64,000 nucleotides of DNA from Anomaloglossus baeobatrachus (Eukaryota; Chordata; Amphibia; Anura; Aromobatidae). The notes under the pieces are model-generated. The model was not told the DNA's origin and did no database searches. It worked only from the letters and a program-made list of their open reading frames with translations. The stretch is from assembly GCF_048569485.1 (NCBI RefSeq), contig NC_134355.1, positions 556,523,142 through 556,587,141 on the forward strand. Direction: 5' to 3'. The translations under genes were made by a program, and so were the position numbers. Of the stretch, positions 32,474-43,133 are shown one piece after another (positions within the stretch are counted from its first letter, which is position 1; every line of letters begins with the position of its first letter).

Positions 32474-34699
32474 GTGACCATGTACCTGGGCGGTCCGCTT
32501 GAAAAATTGGAAGCGCCGCCATATTGCCACCATGAAAAGCGCGCTGAAAAACAACAGCAGCCCGCGCTGGAAGAAGTTACCGCCCACGAAGAGGTGTGGC
32601 TACCCAGAGATCCCCTGCAGAGTTCTGACCTCGCTTGTGAAGAGAGCGGAAGGGTCCAGAGACGTCGGGACAGAAAGGGAGCCAGAAGCCTGCTGCTGGG
32701 AGAGGAGCTGCTGAAAGAGGCAGAGCGGAAACTGAACAGCTTGCTACTAGAGGCAACGACGAGTCCACTGCTGGGAAATCGTGCAGAAGACGGCGCAGAA
32801 GAAATGGCGTCTGACCGCAGAAACCCAGAACCGGGCTCCGCTGCCTGGTGGTATCGGGAGCTGGCCCAGTTCTGCGACCGACTGGAGACCCGGGTCGTGG
32901 AGCAGATCAGAGAAGAACGCATGGAACTTCTGGAGATGGCTGCCGCGGTTCAGGCCTATGAGAGGGGAACCGCACGACGAGTGCCAGACCGGACGGCGAC
33001 GACTCAGACCCCGATGCTGCCACCGATGGGTGAGTCCAGTATTACCCCTGCCGGCCCGGATGCCCCGACTCCTGCTGCCACGCCCGCGGTCCCTGAAGAG
33101 GCGCCCGGCGCGGCGACGCTGAGCCAGGCCGCAGCCACGCCAGGTGCGGCCCGCCAAGCCCAGGCCGCTGCAGCGATGCCCTGCTCGGCCCGCCAAGACC
33201 CGGCCGCCGCAGCGATGCCCTGCTCGGCCCGCCAAGCCCCGGCCGCCGCAGCGATGCCCTGCTCGGCCCGTCAAGCCCCGGCCGCCGCAGCGATGCCCTG
33301 CTCGGCCCGCCAAGCCCCGGCCGCCGCAGCGATGCCCTGCTCGGCCCGTCAAGCCCCGGCCGCCGCAGCGATGCCCTGCTCGGCCCGCCAAGCCCCGGCC
33401 GCCGCAGCGATGCCCTGCTCGGCCCACCAAGACCCGGTCCCTGCAGCGACGCCCAGCCCAGCCTGCACAGATCCCATCGCAGCTGCGACGCCGACCCAGG
33501 CCGCCGCCATACAGGGCGCGGCCCGCCAAGACCAGGCCGCCGCCATACAGGGCGCGGCCCGCCAAGACCAGGCCGCCGCCATACAGGGCGCGGCCCGCCA
33601 AGACCAGGCCGCCGCCATACAGGGCGCGGCCCGCCAAGACCAGGCCGCCGCCATGCCGAGCGCGGCCCGCCAAGACCAGGCCGCCGCCATGCCAGGCGCG
33701 GCCCGCCAAGAGATTGCATCACCATTTTCCCCGGCCTGCAAGGCCAGAGCAGACACCGCTCCCCAGTCCAAAGAGGTCCCTGCTGGAAAGCCCACGCTGG
33801 GGGAGGACCCCGCATACTGGCAGCTGAAGGCTGACATGGAGGCCAAGTTTCCACAATGGTTGGTGGACCAGTACATACTCCCTCCGCATACCCCCAAGAC
33901 GACTCCTGCAGCAATCATGCCAAAAAGATCCCTGCCTGGGCCTGCTGAAGAAAGTCCATCCCCAGCACTACCACCAAAGGAGTGCTCAGAAGAACTAAGG
34001 GGGAGGGGAGGCCAGGAAGCTGAGGAGCTGACTCAGGAGCCACCAGCAGTGGATTCATACCCCGAGCCGGAGATGTTGCCCTATTCCCGCTGGGACGAGG
34101 AAGACCTGACACCTTCTGCTGAGGAAGATCTGCCCCAAAGCCTCACCTGGGAGCTTGTAAGCTGCACTTCGCAGAATCCAGCCCGCAAGACACAGCGCCG
34201 CAGTAGAACCCAGTCTTTCCCTGCACCGCCATCCCCAGAGCAGAGAGAAGTCACGGCCAGAGACCTACAAGAAAAATGGTTCCTGAGAAGGTCCAAAGCC
34301 CAGGTCAGAGGACCCCTTTGTAAAGGAGTAGTGGAGGACTTCAGCCTAAAGTCAGGATACGGGTTCATTGTTGCACCTGGTATCAAAGAAGGTATCTTCG
34401 TCAATAGAAGAGATGTGAGAGCTCATCTGCCCAGAGGACACCCTGGCAGAAACTTAAAAATGGGAGACTCCGTACAGTTTACCCTGCACCAAGGAGAAAG
34501 AGGGTGGTATGCGCTAGATGTAGTACCATGTCCTAAAGAAAAAGAAACAGACACAGAAGAAGACAGGAAAGACAGAGATAGAGAAAGAAAAGACAAAGGA
34601 CCTACTGACGAGACAACTACAGATGAAGAAAAAGGTCAAGGAAACAACAGGTGCCGCAGCCCTACAGGCCCAAGCCCTGGTGAAGAGGAGTCTGCATAA
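32474..34699 (+). CDS. Element-encoded protein with alanine-rich repeats and a cold-shock domain
   Basis: An open frame of 741 codons, GC-rich in an AT-rich neighbourhood. Residues about 75-170 are charged and helix-prone (LLKEAERKLNSLLLEA; WWYRELAQFCDRLETRV), possibly a coiled coil. About 229-320 hold tandem 13-residue units (AAAAMPCSARQAP) and 343-412 hold 12-residue units (AAAIQGAARQDQ). About 440-460 has a tryptophan-bearing block (PAYWQLKADMEAKFPQWL). Residues 618-686 fold by pattern as a cold-shock domain: GVVEDF, the RNP1-like KSGYGFI, the RNP2-like GIFVNRRDV, the long loop typical of Y-box proteins, then GDSVQFTL and GERGWYALDVV. The tail is Lys/Glu/Asp-rich. The family role is RNA binding and chaperoning; a Gag-like packaging role here is inference. 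No zinc knuckle is seen. Confidence 0.82.
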   Translation: MTMYLGGPLEKLEAPPYCHHEKRAEKQQQPALEEVTAHEEVWLPRDPLQSSDLACEESGRVQRRRDRKGARSLLLGEELLKEAERKLNSLLLEATTSPLLGNRAEDGAEEMASDRRNPEPGSAAWWYRELAQFCDRLETRVVEQIREERMELLEMAAAVQAYERGTARRVPDRTATTQTPMLPPMGESSITPAGPDAPTPAATPAVPEEAPGAATLSQAAATPGAARQAQAAAAMPCSARQDPAAAAMPCSARQAPAAAAMPCSARQAPAAAAMPCSARQAPAAAAMPCSARQAPAAAAMPCSARQAPAAAAMPCSAHQDPVPAATPSPACTDPIAAATPTQAAAIQGAARQDQAAAIQGAARQDQAAAIQGAARQDQAAAIQGAARQDQAAAMPSAARQDQAAAMPGAARQEIASPFSPACKARADTAPQSKEVPAGKPTLGEDPAYWQLKADMEAKFPQWLVDQYILPPHTPKTTPAAIMPKRSLPGPAEESPSPALPPKECSEELRGRGGQEAEELTQEPPAVDSYPEPEMLPYSRWDEEDLTPSAEEDLPQSLTWELVSCTSQNPARKTQRRSRTQSFPAPPSPEQREVTARDLQEKWFLRRSKAQVRGPLCKGVVEDFSLKSGYGFIVAPGIKEGIFVNRRDVRAHLPRGHPGRNLKMGDSVQFTLHQGERGWYALDVVPCPKEKETDTEEDRKDRDRERKDKGPTDETTTDEEKGQGNNRCRSPTGPSPGEEESA
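33160..33710 (+). repeat. Coding minisatellites of 39 and 36 bp
   Basis: The first array (33160-33430) has about seven units of 39 bp; the second (33500-33710) about six of 36 bp. Both units contain GCCCGCCAAG and GCCGCCGC and look derived from one another. Because both lengths are multiples of three, the reading frame is preserved, and long open frames also appear on the opposite strand as by-products. Confidence 0.9.
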
Positions 34700-35379
34700 G
34701 TTCAAGTAAAGTACAGCAAGTTTTGACCAGTTGGAAAGTTTGTTTTGCAACATTTTAAAAGTTCAAGCAATGTGCCCACATAAACTATTGTGAGAAATAA
34801 ACCTTAAGGCTATGAACTGGCTATAGCCACAAACTCTCGCAGTGTAAATAGTTACACCAGAGGGCACCACCACCACCAGAGTCAGCCTGTTTAGGGGCTT
34901 GGCTCGTCTGCAACCAGGAGGAGCCCGTCCGTATATAGGGCCTTGGCTCACCTGCAACCAGAGAGCATGCCTGTTTATGGGGCCTGGCTCTCCACCACAA
35001 AGAGGGTACCTGGTCAGCACCAACTGTGGAGGCCGCCTCTACATCCTGCCAGAAGAGGCTGAAGGCGCGGATCCACCAGGCCAGGTATACCCTGAAGACC
35101 ACCAGACCATGAAAGCCGCCTCTACATCCTGCCAGAAGTGGCTGAAGCCGCGGCCAACGGGAGAGGCAGATTGGAGGAAAGGTCTGGGGAAGTAGATGGC
35201 CCAGATCTGGTTACCAAAAGGACCGGTGACCTGCCTCCTGAAAGGGTTTGGGTGGGTTAACGGACTTGTGGGTGGAGGGTGGTGATGTATGGTACCTGGT
35301 GCTTTTAAATGTTTTACATGTTTTAATGTTTTATGCATTTTTAAAATGTTGTCTTGCAGCCCGAGGACGTGCTGGTGAT
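34700..35379 (+). other. Untranslated 3' part of the cold-shock element
   Basis: No reading frame of note. It contains an imperfect tandem duplication: GGCTTGGCTCGTCTGCAACC-like words at about 34895, 34945 and 34980, and GCCGCCTCTACATCCTGCCA at about 35030 and 35115. It might hold packaging or export signals, but nothing in the sequence proves it. Confidence 0.5.
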
Positions 35380-35392
35380 AACTAAGGGGGAA
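35380..35392 (+). other. Polypurine tract
   Basis: AACTAAGGGGGAA directly before the 3' LTR, the expected place for the plus-strand primer of reverse transcription. Confidence 0.75.
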
Positions 35393-36633
35393 TGTGGCGC
35401 CCCTGACCTGGTCAGGCACCACTGAGTACTGCACCCATGCTGGGGACAGTACAATACAGGTAATCCAGAAGGCTGACCGAGGTGTGACTACACAGGCGCA
35501 TAGTGATCAGGTCTCACACATGTACCTATGAGAGGACCCCTGGGGATCCCAGGAGGGGGAAAAGCCTTCACCTTCACTGGAATAGTGGAGGGGGCCAAAA
35601 GCCTCCATCTCCTCTCAAGGGGTGTGGAAAGAGAATCTGGTTGCTAGGTGGCGTAGGCAGGCACAAAAGGGAAAAGAGAGGAGGAGTAAACAGTCTGCAG
35701 CAGAGTGTGGAGGAGTGAGGAGCAGGAAAGTGAAGCTCTGACAGGAGCAGCAGTGAAGGTCCCAGATGTGAGCCGGTTCAGAGCAGAGTCCAGGGAGCTC
35801 CGAGGAGAGCTGACCCCTTCCCCTGGGCTGCTGTAGTCTGACAGCATCCGCGCAGTGGCTACCGACGGGGGAGAACGGTCAACTAGGAGTGCTACCCGAA
35901 ATCCATCTTCAGCTAGAGAGAGAGCAACGGAGTGGGAAGTAAGGAGACTGCTAGAGAGTACCAGGCCCAAACGGGCGGCAGATCCCGGAGCGGGGATAGA
36001 TCCACCTTTCCCTGCTAAACCTGCCGGTGTGGGGCCCTCAAAGCCCACACCACAACACCACAAAAGCCGCAGCCACGTAGCCACAGTTAGGGCCCATAGC
36101 TCACAGGAGGCAAGAAGCTGGAGTGATCTGGCCCAGGCAACAAGCACACGGCAAACGAAGGGGAGAGAGGCTTCAGCAACTTCCCTGGGTGACCCCCATA
36201 GGGACTAAAAGTCGGGGTTACCCCAAACCACCAAGGGCTAAGGAAGGCGAGTTGGTAGTCACCATCAGAAGTCAGCCTGAAGGATACCTGGTTCCCGCCT
36301 GGTTCATCCCAGCTACGCCCGGGTTACTCACCCTGCCACCTGAAGTGAGTAAAACCCCTGAAAGACATTCAGCTTGTGTGGAGTTATTCTGCGCCTTGTG
36401 GTACTACGCACCTACACAGGGCCCTGGGGCTTGCCTCACTCTCAGGAGGCTATTCCAACTAACTGCACTCACCATCAGCCCCAGGCGTCCCTCAACCTGC
36501 AGTGGCGGTCCCTACTGGCCGCAATACTGAGAGTGGCGTCACGACAAGAAGAAGATCTCCTACCTGTGACCAGATCCAGCTGAGTGGAGTCCCTGAAGGT
36601 AATGCACCGACACAACACCTGTGGGGCTTCACA
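35393..36633 (+). repeat. 3' LTR of the cold-shock element
   Basis: 1241 bp, with only about two differences from the 5' LTR over its length and no length difference. It ends in ACA before the GATT duplication and the resumption of the L1 sequence. Confidence 0.93.
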
Positions 36634-36637
36634 GATT

Positions 36638-36857
36638 ATGTTCATGGAGTCCCCAGAGTTTGTGGAGAGTTTGGCGAGCTTTTTGAACTGAGAAACGATG
36701 GGGAGTCTCATTCCTCCCCCCCCCTTTTTTCTTTTCTTTTCTTGCTTTCCCCCCTCTCCCCCCCTTCTCTCTAATTTCCTCTTCTTTATGCTTGTATCTT
36801 TCCTCTTCTTTCTTTATTTTCTGAACATTAATCTGCATTTTTCTAGTTTCATTTTTT
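36638..36857 (+). mobile_element. Truncated L1, second segment
   Basis: Continuation of the L1 broken at 30242: the phrase across the gap (GGGGACCATGGATT then ATGTTCATGGAGTCCCC) runs on as L1 ORF2 end and 3' UTR, with C/T-rich blocks. It is cut again at about 36857 by the opposite-strand L1, with CTAGTTTCATTTTTT duplicated at 36843-36857 and 43282-43296. Confidence 0.8.
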
Positions 36858-37197
36858 TTTTTTTTTTTTTTAAACTCGTTTTATTGAAGGTTAAGTAAGA
36901 CATTACATTATAGGATAAGTCAGCAATTTGTACTTTACAAGTATACACATATACTGTTTGAGAAGCAGAGTAATAAAGCAACAACAATTAAATCCACAAC
37001 TATTACATTCAATCTGGCCTTAGCACATTAATCATTGCAGAGGAGTCAGTTCATGAAACATATCCATTCTGGGGCGAAAAGCCCACCTCAATAAGAGAAG
37101 CGCAACCCAGATTACAGCGGTCTTGTAGTATCCCCAATACATTATATCATAAGCCACATATTCTCCTTTCCACCCATCAGAATACCATTAGTTACTA

Positions 37198-40100
37198 TCA
37201 CGCCAGTACCGACTGTAGGCTATCAGTTAGGGAGCCGGGTGATCCTCCGGTCAAGGGCGAGTCCATCCATCTACTCCATATTTTGTCAAATTTATGTAAT
37301 GATCCCCTTATCTTATAAACATAGTGTTCTGACGGAATTATAGCATTTACCAACGCAATCCATGAGGCTCTAGTTGGAGGGTGGACGCCCATCCAGTTTA
37401 GTATAATGCCCTTCCGGGCCAAAAATAATACCTTTTTTATTAGCAAGTTTTCATTTTGGGACCAGGAGCGTACGTCCACCACCCCAAACAGACACAGAAT
37501 TGGGCACAGAGCAACTCCTTTCTGAAATATGGTGGATAGAATCGTTACAACCTCGCTCCAATAGGAGAGAATGACCCGGCAATCCCATATCATGTGCCAG
37601 AAATCAGCACCGTCTCTCCCGCATCTTGGACAACCCACCCCCACCAGATTATTCGCCTTTTTCATCTTGTTCAATCTTTGAGGAGTCATATAACTTTGGT
37701 GTATTATGTATAACTGAATCAGTCTATTATTGACTGCCGGAGAGACTAGCGTGTGGGATTCGACAATGTCGTCCCACACTACATCATCAATTTCAGGGAT
37801 CCTGGCACTCCACCTCTCCCGGACAGAAAGAGGACTGGTCATGGCCTTGGCCCGGATAAGGGAGGAGTACAGTTTGGAAATGAGGCCTCCAGGGCCCTGT
37901 GATCTAATAATTCCAATGACTGGAAAGGAAGAGAATCTAATCCCACGACCAGAGAACTGAGCCCGAAAGGCGTGCCTAATCTGGAGATACTGAAACCCAT
38001 GAGATTCCGGCAAATCAAATTCTGCACGCAGCTGCGCAAAGGGGCGGAGATCACCATCCCGGACCAGTGATCCCAAGGAGACTATTCCTCGATTCCTCCA
38101 TTCGCCAAACCCCGGCAGCCCACAAAAGTGTGGAAGGTCCAGGTTACCCCATATTGGTGTCTCAGTTGGCATATCATGGAAACCAAAAATGGTTTTAGCC
38201 TCCTTCCAGACCCTGGCCCCCAGTTTGTGTATTGGGAGGACCCGACCCTCAGGAGCCCTCTTGTGGTCCGTCAACAATGGCCATAGGAGATCCATACCTG
38301 TGAACTCTGCCAGAAGACCCTCCGGAGAACCCCTCACCCCAGGAAGTGTCCATTGTCCCAAATATTTCAATTGTCCGGCCAGATAGTATAAGTACAGATC
38401 AGGAAGGGCCATACCCCCCATGTCCTTGGGTCTCTGTAATTTGGCCAACTGGACCCTTGATCTGGAAGGACCCCAGACAAAGGTGATCATCAAAGATTCC
38501 AGGGACCGAAAGAAAGAGCGGGGAATCTGCACAAATACATGTTGGGTTATGTAAAGACACTTTGGTTGCACTATCATTTTAAGGAGATTAATCCTTCCCG
38601 CCACTGAGAGCGGGAGTTGGCTCCATCTATTAAATTTCTCCCCGAGGTGTGATAATAAGGGGGCAATGTTTCTTGCTATCATCTCCGAAGGGCTTCCCGT
38701 CAATATAATCCCCAGGTATTTAAAATGATCCACCACTGGAACCCTACATATGTGGGTATTCATCATTTCCTCCCTGTCCCGGGATAGGAAGAGAAGGTAC
38801 GATTTTGACCAATTTATTGACAGGCCCGAGAACTCCCCGAATCGGTCGATTAACTCTACGGCTCTAGGAATGGAGGAATCCGGATCCGAAGCAAACAATA
38901 ACAGGTCGTCTGCATACAGAGACAAACGTTCATCTCCCTTACGATGTCTCACTCCCCGGTAGATTGGGTCCGCCCGAATGCGCACTGCCAACGGTTCCAT
39001 GGCAAGGGCGAACAGAAGAGGGGATAGAGGACATCCCTGCCTGGTTCCCCTTTCCAAATGGAAGGTTTCCGATACTCCGCCTCCCACCTGAATGTTAGCC
39101 GTTGGGGCTTTATATATAATCTCAATCCATCTAATAAAATCATTGCCGAAACCAAATGCTCACAGCACCTCCAGCAGGTATGGCCATTCTATAGAGTCAA
39201 AGACCTTGGCCGCATCCAAGGAGACCAAAGCCCAATCCTCCTCTAACTTGGTGCCCATCTGTAGAATCACCTGTGCCCTCCTCAGATTATCCGAAGTACT
39301 TCTACCCGGAATGAATCCAGACTGATCCTCATGTATTATGGAGGAGATCACTTTATTGAGTCTAGTTGCTAAAATTTTGGTAAGAATTTTGTAATCAGAG
39401 TTCAACAGAGAGATCGGTCTGTATGAGTCACAATCCAGTGGATCCTTATCTGGTTTCAATAGTAGCACGATGGTTGCCTCATAGAAGGAATCAGGCAACC
39501 GTCCCCTGCGGAACGAAGCCTCAGCCGTCTCCAGGAGAGCCGGAACCAGCTCCACCCTATACTTGTCGAATATCTCAATCGGGAGTCCGTCTGGACCAGA
39601 CGCCTTACCCCTATTGAGGGCTCCCATCGCCTCCACCATCTCTTCCATGCTAAGGGGCTCATCCAAGGCCGACCTCTGGGCCAAAGTCAATCTGGGAAGC
39701 TCCAGATCCCGCAAGTATTCAGCGATCTCCTCCCCTGACACAGCCAGCCTGGACTCATATAGGTTCCTATAGAAGTCCAGAAACACCTTCAGGATGCCAG
39801 TGACGGAGGTGATTGATTCGCCACCGGAGTCTCTGATCTTAAGGACCGCAGGTGAGCTAGTGGATTGGCGCACCAGGAACGCTAGTAAACTACTAGATTG
39901 GTTCCCTTGCTCAAAATATCTCTGGTTCATGAAGAAGACATGCCTCTTAGCCTTATCCTGCAGGAACAAAAGATATTTCCTCCCAGCCTGTAGCCACTGG
40001 GATCTGTTTCCTTCAGAAGGGTCTGAGGTAAATCTGTGTTCAAGCATTCTATTTTGAGTGGCCAATTCCTCCTCCTCTCTGGCCGCCTGTTTCTTGACAT

Positions 40101-41004
40101 AAGAGATAGAAGAGTGACAGCAACCCCTCAAATACGCCTTAAGCGCGTCCCAGTAGGCCGAGTGATTCTCTTCCGCGGAGTTAGTCTCGGTGTATGCCCT
40201 GAGCTGATCAGGAATCCTATCATTGGTGCCAAAGAGTGACAGCCACCAAGGGTTAATCTTCCGTGACACTTTACGAGATTTACAACCCTCCCACTTAATG
40301 CTGACAAATACCGGAGAGTGGTCTGATACTGATCTGGGTAGATGACACACCGATTGTATATGGGCACAGACTCTTTCATTTCCACAGATGTAATCAATTC
40401 TAGACAATGAGTTTTTCCCTGGGGTATAACATGTATATTCTCTCAGTACTGGGTTAAAAAACCGCCACATGTCACTCCACCCCACCTCCTGTAGGAATGC
40501 ACTCAGTCTAGTTTGCATCGTAGGGGAGATCGGGACCTGCCGGGTGTTGAATCTATCCAGCCCTATGTTACTAATCAAATTGAAGTCCCCCATGCAGAGC
40601 ACCAAGGCTTGCGGGAATTGTGAGGCAAACTTAGCCGCTTCATACAAAATTGAGATTCCCATCGCAGGGGGGATGTATATGGCCAAGATCACTATCATGA
40701 TCCCATCGATGTGAGCCTGGATAAACACATACCTCCCATCAGTATCCTTTATAATCTTACCCGGGTCCCACCGCAATGCTTTATGGACTAGTACCGATAC
40801 TCCCCTCGAATATGAGGAATGAACAGAGTGAGCTGACCATTGAACCCAAGGCTTCTGAAGCACTCTCGTGGTTTCCAACAACAAATGGGTCTCTTGCAAA
40901 CATACAATCTGAGCTTTAGATTTTTTGATATGTGCAAATACTGCCGCCCGTTTCCTGGATGTGCCCAGCCCCCTAACATTCCATGTCATCAAACTTAAAG
41001 CCAT
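37198..41004 (-). pseudogene. L1 ORF2 (endonuclease, reverse transcriptase), one stop codon
   Basis: One continuous frame of 1269 codons from the ATG at 41004 (MALSLMTWNVRGLG). The N-terminus is the apurinic-type endonuclease: TWNVRGLG, QETHL, GDFNL and SDHSPVF. The reverse transcriptase follows: GPDGLP, YRPISLLNSDYKILTK, QSGFIPGR, RQGCPLSPLLF, YADDLLLF (about 697-704), and FKYLGI. A CCHC-type motif (CPRCGRDGADFWHMIWDC) stands near residue 1125. The only break is a TGA at 39160-39162 (codon 615), where relatives would have Arg; CGA to TGA is the usual CpG decay. Translation would stop inside the reverse transcriptase, so this copy is probably inactive unless the stop is a private or sequencing change. 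Confidence 0.93.
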
Positions 41005-42236
41005 TGAAATGTATCTCGTACTGAATTAATAGGGAAATGTCAAAAACTTAACCCACAGTAGAACTTGGGCAAACGTACCCTTAAATACAAACTATCGGTT
41101 GCAAACACACAGCCGAAAGAACTGATCCAGTAGTGTGACCAGGAGAGGGTGTCCCTAGTAACGACCAGGGTGAACCAACGTGGCTAGAGAAGAAAGAGGA
41201 AAGAAATTAAGATGGGCGGAAGAAGAGAGAGTGTGAGGAGGAGGGAATATAGAAATATAAGAAGAAGAGAGGTAACGGAGGGCATACTGGGTGGAAACTG
41301 AAGAAGAGAGATGAAGGTTGAAGAGGGAAGTTGGAGAAAATAGCAAAGAAGACTTAGAGGTAGATATGAATAGAATAGCAAGGATGGGTATGAGGCTGAG
41401 ATAAAGGGGCCGAGGGATTAGACGAGTAAGTAAGACTGAGAGGGGGGAAGAAGAGATAGGAATGTAAAGGAAATGGAAGGAGAATTTGCAGGCAATCCCA
41501 AATTATAAGTGACTATCATGTATGGTGACCCCAAAAAACCTTAATATAGCTTTAAAGACAGAATTCAGCATCCTGAACTTAAGTGCGTTGCCAAATACTG
41601 CAAACCCGGAGTAAAGTCCCCTTTTGGATCGCAAGATGCAGGATAATTCAAGATCGCATGAGAGTGATCATGGCACCGCAGCAGCGTTCTGGCACATATC
41701 CCGCCTGAAGACAGTTCAATCCGGTCCCACCAGCGACGAGTATTCCAGAACTCAAACAAGGCTTAGTAATAATCGCAGTGAGCTCAGGTCCCGACACACT
41801 CAGAGGCACCATCTCCAGCTGCCCAGCCTTGAGGGGGGGGGCGCCAACCTGGAGACCGGCACAATGGAAGGCCAATAATAAACACATCCAGTAACTCACA
41901 TGCTTCCGGGGGTCGCAAGCGCACCATCGCATCCTGATGGAATCGGCAATTTCTCCACAAACTGGAACCAAAGGAGTTGGACGCTGACGCAACTGCGATC
42001 CCGAACATCGCTCCACTCGCATGGTAGGAGAGATGGAGGAACCAAAGATATATCGCGCCTTCAATATCGAGGGACGCCGAATATCTGCATAGGATGATCC
42101 TAAAACAGCGATTCCAGGCGTCCCAGGAAAAGGAATCGTATCACCGACCTCAATCCAAAGGAGATGAAATAAACAATCAGAACCACGATGCCATCACAAC
42201 AGCGATCCTCTCGGCGTCGCTCATGGCTGTAACGCA
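41005..42236 (-). other. Unusually long spacer between L1 ORF1 and ORF2
   Basis: L1 elements normally have from overlap to a few tens of bases here; this copy has 1.23 kb. The left half (41160-41460) is purine-rich on the plus strand; the right half has mixed sequence with a 138-codon minus-strand frame (41648-42064) of no recognised family. It could be a family trait, an internal start region for ORF2, or an old insertion. Confidence 0.7.
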
Positions 42237-43133
42237 TCAGCGCTTCCTCTTTAGTGTATTGATCCAGTCATCCGCCTCCGCAGGAGATGTAAAGAACAAG
42301 GATCGCTCTTGATGAACCACTCTGAGACGAGCCGGGAAGATCATGGAATAAGCAATATGGTGATCTCTAAGGCGTTTTTTCACCTGAATGAAGGATGCCC
42401 TCGTTTTCTGAAGAGACGCAGAGAAGTCAGGAAAAATCAGTATGGGAGCATTATTATGTAGGATCGGGCCTTTGCGTCGCGCCGCACCAAGGATCGCATC
42501 TCTATCCCTGCTGCTCAACAGTCGGGCCAGGAGAGGTCTAGGCTGCGCTCCCGGGGGAGGAGGTCTGGCCGGTACCCGGTGGGCTCGTTCTATAGCGAAC
42601 GCCGCTGACAGCGTCGCATCAGGGAAAGTTTCAGAAAGCCATGTTTCCATGAACTTACATGGGTCGCTCCCTTCTGCCCTCTCCGGCATCCCCAGAATTC
42701 TTAAATTATTGCGGCACAGGCGGTTTTCCAGATCGTCAGCCCTTTGCGCCCAGTTATTTGCCGCGCTCTCCAAAGAGGACAATCTGCCCGGCGTCGCTCT
42801 TGCGTCGTCTTCCAGCGTGGAGATCCGCTGCTCCGTCTCCTTTACCTGCTCTCTCAGATTTTGCAGGTCCAGCCGGAGGAGTCCCACATCAATCTTAACC
42901 TCCTCGATTTTGCCCGTCAGCGACACTTTTGAATCCTGGATCGCCGCAAGTAACTGCGAAGTAACTTGCTGCAGGGTTAGCTCCCGCGGCTCCTTGGATC
43001 CGGCCTCCATGCTCTCCTCCTCCTCCGCCTCACTGGATTCCCGCTCCGACTGCTTGCCGACGCCATCTTGCTGGGAGTCCCGAGCAAACTTCTTCAGCTT
43101 TTCAGCCGCCGCTGCGCTGCGACCTCTGCTCAT
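42237..43133 (-). CDS. L1 ORF1 protein (coiled coil plus RRM)
   Basis: An intact 298-codon frame. The ATG at 43133 (ACCATGAG, good context; MSRGRSAAAAEKLKKF) is preferred over an upstream GTG. Residues 1-50 are basic then acidic (SEAEEEESMEAG); about 52-140 form a leucine-rich coiled coil (LRLDLQNLREQVKETEQRI) for trimerisation; about 141-230 is the RRM-like domain beginning CRNNLRILGMPERAEG and including AFAIERAHRV; the C-terminal part (RKGPILHNNAPILIFPDFS) is the usual C-terminal domain. The protein binds LINE RNA and forms the retrotransposition particle. It ends KRKR before the stop. Confidence 0.93.
   Translation of the reverse strand: MSRGRSAAAAEKLKKFARDSQQDGVGKQSERESSEAEEEESMEAGSKEPRELTLQQVTSQLLAAIQDSKVSLTGKIEEVKIDVGLLRLDLQNLREQVKETEQRISTLEDDARATPGRLSSLESAANNWAQRADDLENRLCRNNLRILGMPERAEGSDPCKFMETWLSETFPDATLSAAFAIERAHRVPARPPPPGAQPRPLLARLLSSRDRDAILGAARRKGPILHNNAPILIFPDFSASLQKTRASFIQVKKRLRDHHIAYSMIFPARLRVVHQERSLFFTSPAEADDWINTLKRKR

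Larger units (their letters stand above)
30243..36633 (+). mobile_element. Young pol-less LTR element carrying a cold-shock-domain gene
   Basis: Two LTRs of 1241 bp (30243-31483 and 35393-36633) begin TGTGGCGCCCC and end GGGGCTTCACA and are flanked by GATT on both sides (30239-30242, 36634-36637), inside an L1. About two differences between the LTRs indicate a very recent insertion. Between them are a primer-binding site, a leader with a large palindromic insertion, one 741-codon reading frame and a polypurine tract. There is no protease, reverse transcriptase, integrase or envelope, so it is non-autonomous. Apart from the leader insertion it looks whole. LTR style and primer site suggest a Ty3/gypsy-related origin (inference). 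Confidence 0.9.

Noticed and set aside
32747-33914. Antisense Gly/Ala/Arg-rich frames of 190-320 codons
   Set aside because: Shadows of the 39-bp and 36-bp coding repeats of the cold-shock element's gene.
41648-42064. 138-codon minus-strand frame in the L1 spacer as a third L1 gene
   Set aside because: No recognised motif and no start context; it could be chance in a GC-balanced stretch. Kept only as part of the spacer observation.
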